64,000 nt of DNA from Fibrella aquatilis (GTDB lineage Bacteria > Bacteroidota > Bacteroidia > Cytophagales > Spirosomataceae). Of this stretch, positions 60,122 to 64,000 are shown piece by piece. The DNA lies in the NCBI RefSeq assembly GCF_017353255.1, contig NZ_JAFMYU010000008.1:124001-188000 (forward strand), in the 5' to 3' direction. The position numbers were made by a program, and so were the translations under genes. The notes beneath the pieces were generated by a model. It made no database searches. It had not been told where the DNA came from and saw only the letters and a program-made list of their open reading frames with translations. How positions within the stretch are numbered: position 1 is the stretch's first letter; the number at the start of each line of letters is the position of its first letter.

Positions 60122-61801
60122 TTAGATAGCAATGTGTTCCCGCCAATAGCTGGTCAGGAACACATTGCCAGGGTCCATTTTAGACCGTAATGCCTTAAAA
60201 TGGTCTAATTTAGGGTATTGCTGGCTTAAATAAGCAGCACCCGTTGCGGGATCGGCGGCGGGTGGCAACATTTTGCCCCAATGTGGGCGGAACGGGATTT
60301 TATTGGCCTGCAATAAGGCCCAAAACTGAGTGAAATAAGCCGCTGACGTGTCGGCGCTGTCGGCGAAGTGCATAATGTTCAGGCGCACCGTATCGGTCTG
60401 GTAGCCGGGGCTTAACCAGAACGGACTTTGCCTGGCCCCCGAAATCTCGACCGTGTAAGCCTCGGTGGCGGCATAACCACCCGTTTTGTAGTGCGTATCC
60501 ATGAGGGCAATGACTTGCTGCGCCTGGTCAAGTGGCACCCATAATTCGGTGTAATTGAGGTTGAAGATCTTCGTGCTAAACTCGAACGTGTCCATGGCTA
60601 AGGCCTCCCACCAGACATCCCAGAAATGCTGTTCTGGTTTTTCGGGGCTGAAATAAAGGCTCATCAGCGATTTATAAATTGCTGGAAAATTTGCCTCGAT
60701 TGCCTGCTCTATGTCGCTCCAGAACGGCGACGAGGGGGCTTCGCTGAACAGGTTCAGGGTCAGCTGCTTATACCAGTTTGGCCAGTTGTTGATCAGCCAG
60801 AAACAGAGCGAAGCCATCATCTCGGCAGGCAGTCGGGTGGTTATGGGCGTAGGCGTAATGGGCATGATGGGTGCCTTAGGTGCTTTGGGCGGGGCAGACA
60901 GGGGCATGCCAGGTAACGTAATGGCCGGAAACGGTGGGTCGTAGGGGTTGGGTCCCTGGCCTACAAACGGTTCGTCGGCCCTGGTCATGGGGTGAGCCTG
61001 CCAGGTAATGAGCCATTGCAATTCGCTATACGGCCACCAGAGCAACCGCATGTGGGAAGTGGTGCGCAACAGGCTCTCCAGCGTCGGTTTTTCAGGGTCA
61101 ATCGTTGCCCCAAACGCGTAGGGCGCGGTGTCTTGTGTGGTGGTGATTTCGGTGCCCACTATGTTCACCGACTGATAACCGTCGACGGTGAAACCGGGCA
61201 GGCAGGCCAGCGTCACCGACACCACCACGCCCAGTAACCCCAATGACACCCCCACGGCATAAAACGGATCGTCGAGGTCAGCGCAGCGGCGAAACGTGGT
61301 GGCCTGCCCGGTGCCGTCTACCAGCCGGATGGCGCACACCTGGTCGCCAAAGGAATGAGTGACCGAGCATCCTTCCGACCCCGTGGCCATAAAACCCGCA
61401 ATGGTCTGGTGAGCCACGGCAGGCACGTTGGGCAGCACCCAGCCTTTGGTGGCCAGCAACTGAAACAGCCCATTGGTGGCCGTAGACACCGCCGACGGAT
61501 CGAAGGGGTCGTAGGCAAGATTCCAGCCTGCCCCCACCGTTACTTCGAGGCGTTCGTCGTCGAAACTAGCTGACCGCAGCTGGTCCAGTTGCAGGTTGAT
61601 GTTTGGCCCAACGGCGGTATCATCGTCGGGGAAGCCATCAGTAAACACCGACTCGTCTACCGATTGGGCCGCCCCCCGTACGCGTACCTGTAGGTGGTTG
61701 GCAGCGGCATACCTGACCAGCGCACCCACCTGTTCTTCGGTATGGGGATGATACAGCTTGTTTTTTGTATCGTAAAGGGCTTGTAAATCAGCGGGTAGCA
61801 T
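60122..61801 (-). CDS. FAD-linked oxidoreductase of the aldonolactone-oxidase type (Gln in place of FAD-linking His)
   Basis: A 559-residue flavoprotein with an N-terminal FAD-binding type 4 domain (about 20-215: VRVRGAAQS, GAGWNLAYDPFD, HQTIAGFMATGSEG, GVVVSVTLAC) and a C-terminal substrate domain typical of the sugar-lactone oxidase group (ends HWGKML, then ALRSKMDPGNVFLTSYWREH). In relatives a His in RGxxHS binds FAD covalently; here position 46 is Gln, so FAD is probably non-covalent or altered in redox potential. No signal peptide is seen. It is paralogous to the next gene upstream (61844-63565), 42 nt away, and precedes the sensor kinase by 10 nt. Confidence 0.85.
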   Translation of the reverse strand: MLPADLQALYDTKNKLYHPHTEEQVGALVRYAAANHLQVRVRGAAQSVDESVFTDGFPDDDTAVGPNINLQLDQLRSASFDDERLEVTVGAGWNLAYDPFDPSAVSTATNGLFQLLATKGWVLPNVPAVAHQTIAGFMATGSEGCSVTHSFGDQVCAIRLVDGTGQATTFRRCADLDDPFYAVGVSLGLLGVVVSVTLACLPGFTVDGYQSVNIVGTEITTTQDTAPYAFGATIDPEKPTLESLLRTTSHMRLLWWPYSELQWLITWQAHPMTRADEPFVGQGPNPYDPPFPAITLPGMPLSAPPKAPKAPIMPITPTPITTRLPAEMMASLCFWLINNWPNWYKQLTLNLFSEAPSSPFWSDIEQAIEANFPAIYKSLMSLYFSPEKPEQHFWDVWWEALAMDTFEFSTKIFNLNYTELWVPLDQAQQVIALMDTHYKTGGYAATEAYTVEISGARQSPFWLSPGYQTDTVRLNIMHFADSADTSAAYFTQFWALLQANKIPFRPHWGKMLPPAADPATGAAYLSQQYPKLDHFKALRSKMDPGNVFLTSYWREHIAI

Positions 61802-61843
61802 AGGCGTGGTGGGAAAAAAATGGGTGGAGAGACAGAAGTAACG

Positions 61844-63565
61844 CTAGTGTGGCTGGAGAATCTCCAGGCGGTCCCGCCAGTAGTCGGACACGAGTAGCTG
61901 ATAGGGGTCCATTTTTTGTCGTAAGGCGTGCCATTGATCCCATTTGGGGTAATTGGCGGCCAGGTAGCCTTTCCAGGCTGGGTCCTGCGCGGGGTTGGGC
62001 ATGTACTTACCCCAGTGAGGCCGGAACTTGTATTTCCGTAGCAGGTTCCAGAACAGCGAATAATAGGCTATCGGGTCGCCGGTGTTGTTGGCAAACCAGA
62101 AAATGTCGATACGGATCACGTCGTGCTGGTAGGCGGGGCTAAGCCAGAAATCGGTACGGCCAGCGGCGTAGATCTCCACGCAGAATGTACTGGCATGGTT
62201 GGGGTCGCTCTTGTAAAAAGCGTGAAGCTCATTCATCAGGGCGGTAGTCTGCTCAATGGGAATCCAGAGTTCGGTAAACCAGACCGGAAACAGCTTGTCG
62301 CTCATCTGATTGTCCATGGGCAACCCGCGCCACCAACTGTCGCTGAACTGCTGATGCTGACCGAGCGGGTCTAGTTTCACAAATACATTCAGCAAATCCT
62401 GAAAAATGGTCTGTCTATTGTCCGCTACTCCCTTTTCGATGATAGTGGTCAGCGGGTTATTAGGCCCCAGGACATTTTCCAGCCAGATGGGCCATTGGCC
62501 AATGGCCGTAAAGAGCAGGTCGGCCAACATGGCTAAGGGCAGGAGGCCTGGCGGCATGGAACCTGGTACCGGCACGGCACCGCCAGGCGTGTAGGTGAGT
62601 TCCTGGTAGGGGCTGTAGGGTACGTAGGGATTGGTACCGCTGGACTGGGGCACGGTTCGTTTGGCCTGCCACACCACCACTCGTCCGGGGTTGGGCGGTG
62701 TGGCTTCTAGGTCTGTCTGAGGCCACCAGATCAGGCGCGTGTAGTCGGTCTGCTGAAGAAACGTCTGCAAGTCGGGGCGGGCGGTGGGGCCGGGGGCGTG
62801 GGTGCTGAACAGGTTTACGGCGCAGGTGTCGATGGTGGTGATCGCCTCCTGTCCCGCAATGTCGAAGGTGCGGTAGGTGTTGCCCTGCGGGTCGGTGAAG
62901 GCCACCGGACTACAGTCGAAGGTAACGGCGGTTATGATGCCCATCATACCCAGATTGGCAAAGGCAAGCCCAAAGAAATCATCGTCGAGATTCGCCGGGG
63001 CGGGTCGCTGCACGGTTTTCTGGTACACCCCCACCGGGCTGCCGGGGTCGTCGGGATTCTGGTGGCCGTAATACACCAGGTCTACGGCCACGATGGCATT
63101 TTCAAACGCGAATTTTGTGGACCCCCCCGACGAACCCGTGGCGATGAACCCGCCCACCGTTTGGTGCGAAATGCCCCCTAAATCGGGTAAGCACCAGCCG
63201 GTTAGGTCGGGCCGCATACCGTCCAGATAAAAAGGGTCCAGTTGATACAGCAGCGAGTTTTCGAGTTTGGATACGCCCGTTGGGTCAAAGGGGTCGTAGC
63301 CCAGGTGGCACCCTGCCTGCACCGTAACCCGGTAATTGGGCCGGTCGAAGGTGACGCTGTTGAGGTGAGAGAGCATGATATACAGCGACGTATTGGGGTG
63401 AGCCATGTTGGCCTGCTCTGCCTGTTTAACCATCGGAAACGAGTGGGCCGCCCCCCGCACGGCTATCGTCTGGTTATTGTCTTTGGCCTGTTGCACCAGC
63501 GTCATCAGCTCGGCTACGCTTTCGGGTAGCCAATAGGTAACGTCATTAATCGGCAGGTTCTTCAT
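61844..63565 (-). CDS. FAD-linked oxidoreductase of the aldonolactone-oxidase type (His present)
   Basis: A 573-residue paralogue of the gene downstream. The FAD-binding type 4 domain keeps the covalent-attachment motif RGAAHS (His41), followed by GCHLGYDPFD and HQTVGGFIATGSSGG. The C-terminal domain carries HWGKYMPN and ends ALRQKMDPYQLLVSDYWRD. The chosen ATG at 63565 (MKNLPINDVTYW) removes an upstream stretch without homology. Related enzymes oxidise sugar lactones or similar alcohols with O2 or an acceptor. Its neighbour looks like a modified copy, so the two may form a heteromer or act on two related substrates. Confidence 0.87.
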   Translation of the reverse strand: MKNLPINDVTYWLPESVAELMTLVQQAKDNNQTIAVRGAAHSFPMVKQAEQANMAHPNTSLYIMLSHLNSVTFDRPNYRVTVQAGCHLGYDPFDPTGVSKLENSLLYQLDPFYLDGMRPDLTGWCLPDLGGISHQTVGGFIATGSSGGSTKFAFENAIVAVDLVYYGHQNPDDPGSPVGVYQKTVQRPAPANLDDDFFGLAFANLGMMGIITAVTFDCSPVAFTDPQGNTYRTFDIAGQEAITTIDTCAVNLFSTHAPGPTARPDLQTFLQQTDYTRLIWWPQTDLEATPPNPGRVVVWQAKRTVPQSSGTNPYVPYSPYQELTYTPGGAVPVPGSMPPGLLPLAMLADLLFTAIGQWPIWLENVLGPNNPLTTIIEKGVADNRQTIFQDLLNVFVKLDPLGQHQQFSDSWWRGLPMDNQMSDKLFPVWFTELWIPIEQTTALMNELHAFYKSDPNHASTFCVEIYAAGRTDFWLSPAYQHDVIRIDIFWFANNTGDPIAYYSLFWNLLRKYKFRPHWGKYMPNPAQDPAWKGYLAANYPKWDQWHALRQKMDPYQLLVSDYWRDRLEILQPH

Positions 63566-63759
63566 TGTGTCAGGATTGAACTGTGGATAGGATGCACTGA
63601 TGAGGTAGTAAATTCGGCACGTTATATCCGAACGTTGTGGACAAACAACCTCCCCAACGACCATAGACACGTTGGGCCTTGTTAAACCTAGCGATTGCCC
63701 TATGCAATCGACTGTTTATTTAGTGGAAGGGACTTTATTTAAGGAGGTTAACTTGCTGC

Positions 63760-64000
63760 ATGACAAATCATTTTCTGCAAACAATTCAGCGGGTGCGTAG
63801 GCACGAGGAGGTCATCTTGTGGGACAATGGACTGGTTATTTCGCAAAGCGATGAGGGCGAAGTAGCGGGGTTTTTGGCCGACGAATACCGGAGAGAAGCG
63901 CTCGATTATCCGTTTGTGCCGCCAGCTTTTGATGAAGCGGCCGCCTGTTGGGGTGCCCGAACGGTGTATACTGCCGCCCAACTGGGGCTGTTTCGCCAGC
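63760..64000 (+). CDS. Unknown protein, 3' part outside window
   Basis: An open frame of 80 codons from an ATG at 63760 runs off the right edge. A perfect AAGGAGG (63741-63747) lies 12 nt upstream, a Shine-Dalgarno match rarely needed in this phylum. Residues 1-80 are mixed alpha/beta with a conserved-looking core (EEVILWDNG, EVAGFLADEYRREALDYP, FDEAAACWGARTVYTAAQLG). The style recalls from memory the small accessory domains of MoxR-vWA-beta-propeller ternary systems, but I cannot confirm this from the fragment. It is transcribed away from the FAD oxidase operon. Confidence 0.55.
   Translation, partial: MTNHFLQTIQRVRRHEEVILWDNGLVISQSDEGEVAGFLADEYRREALDYPFVPPAFDEAAACWGARTVYTAAQLGLFRQ

Overview
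The window looks like chromosomal DNA from a member of the Bacteroidota, most likely a Spirosoma-like cytophagal bacterium. The signs are two tandem SusC/SusD pairs, a gliding-motility/type IX style C-terminal domain protein, an LpxC-FabZ fusion, OMP-barrel receptors, a DUF4920 protein, LytTR/LytS signalling and -7 boxes of the Bacteroidota form TAnnTTTG. No phage, insertion sequence, CRISPR array or plasmid gene was seen. Base composition and codon use look even throughout, so most of this is ordinary core or metabolic chromosome.

Layout. 1-8.9 kb: the N-terminal part of a secreted GH13 amylase, a soluble five-PAS sensor kinase, dnaX, a DCC-family thiol protein, and a zinc alcohol dehydrogenase with a small membrane-anchored partner. 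8.9-13 kb (minus strand): an operon of intradiol dioxygenase, unknown protein and pirin-like cupin, preceded by a LytS/LytTR two-component pair. 13-20.5 kb (minus): tagaturonate reductase and a hexuronate-type MFS transporter, an unknown integral membrane protein, an amidohydrolase and small proteins. 20.6-29.4 kb (minus): a giant gliding-type protein, an ABC ATPase, the lipid A genes lpxA, lpxC/fabZ and lpxD, and an HD-domain hydrolase. 29.6 kb: one tRNA with anticodon CAT. 29.7-36.2 kb (minus): dihaem cytochrome c with prolyl oligopeptidase, a flavin monooxygenase, and a five-repeat plus beta-lactamase protein. 36.5-40.1 kb: a broken DHFR-like gene, MarR and LuxR regulators, an MBL hydrolase and a patatin. 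40.4-50.6 kb: two SusC/SusD pairs with matching promoters. 50.8-58.7 kb: OmpA-like protein, endonuclease III, a J-domain protein, an outer-membrane receptor and a circularly permuted ATP-grasp protein. 58.7-63.6 kb (minus): two paralogous FAD-linked oxidases followed by a membrane sensor kinase. A truncated unknown gene leaves the right edge.

The most unusual thing here is not a gene. Twelve gene-to-gene gaps are filled by long hairpins whose arms are degenerate tandem heptamers (a strict 7-nt period) around a GC-rich core. The heptamer differs at every locus, but the architecture is constant and the cores are related: GCTGNCGC at five loci, and a CCGGTMCGCYGGTGCGGG-like block at three. Eleven of the twelve lie between genes on the same strand, and eleven lie within about 16 nt of a stop codon. 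Five contain the stop codon itself and two supply the next start codon. They resemble in style the short tandem heptamer repeats (STRR) known from filamentous cyanobacteria. I know of no described equivalent in this group.
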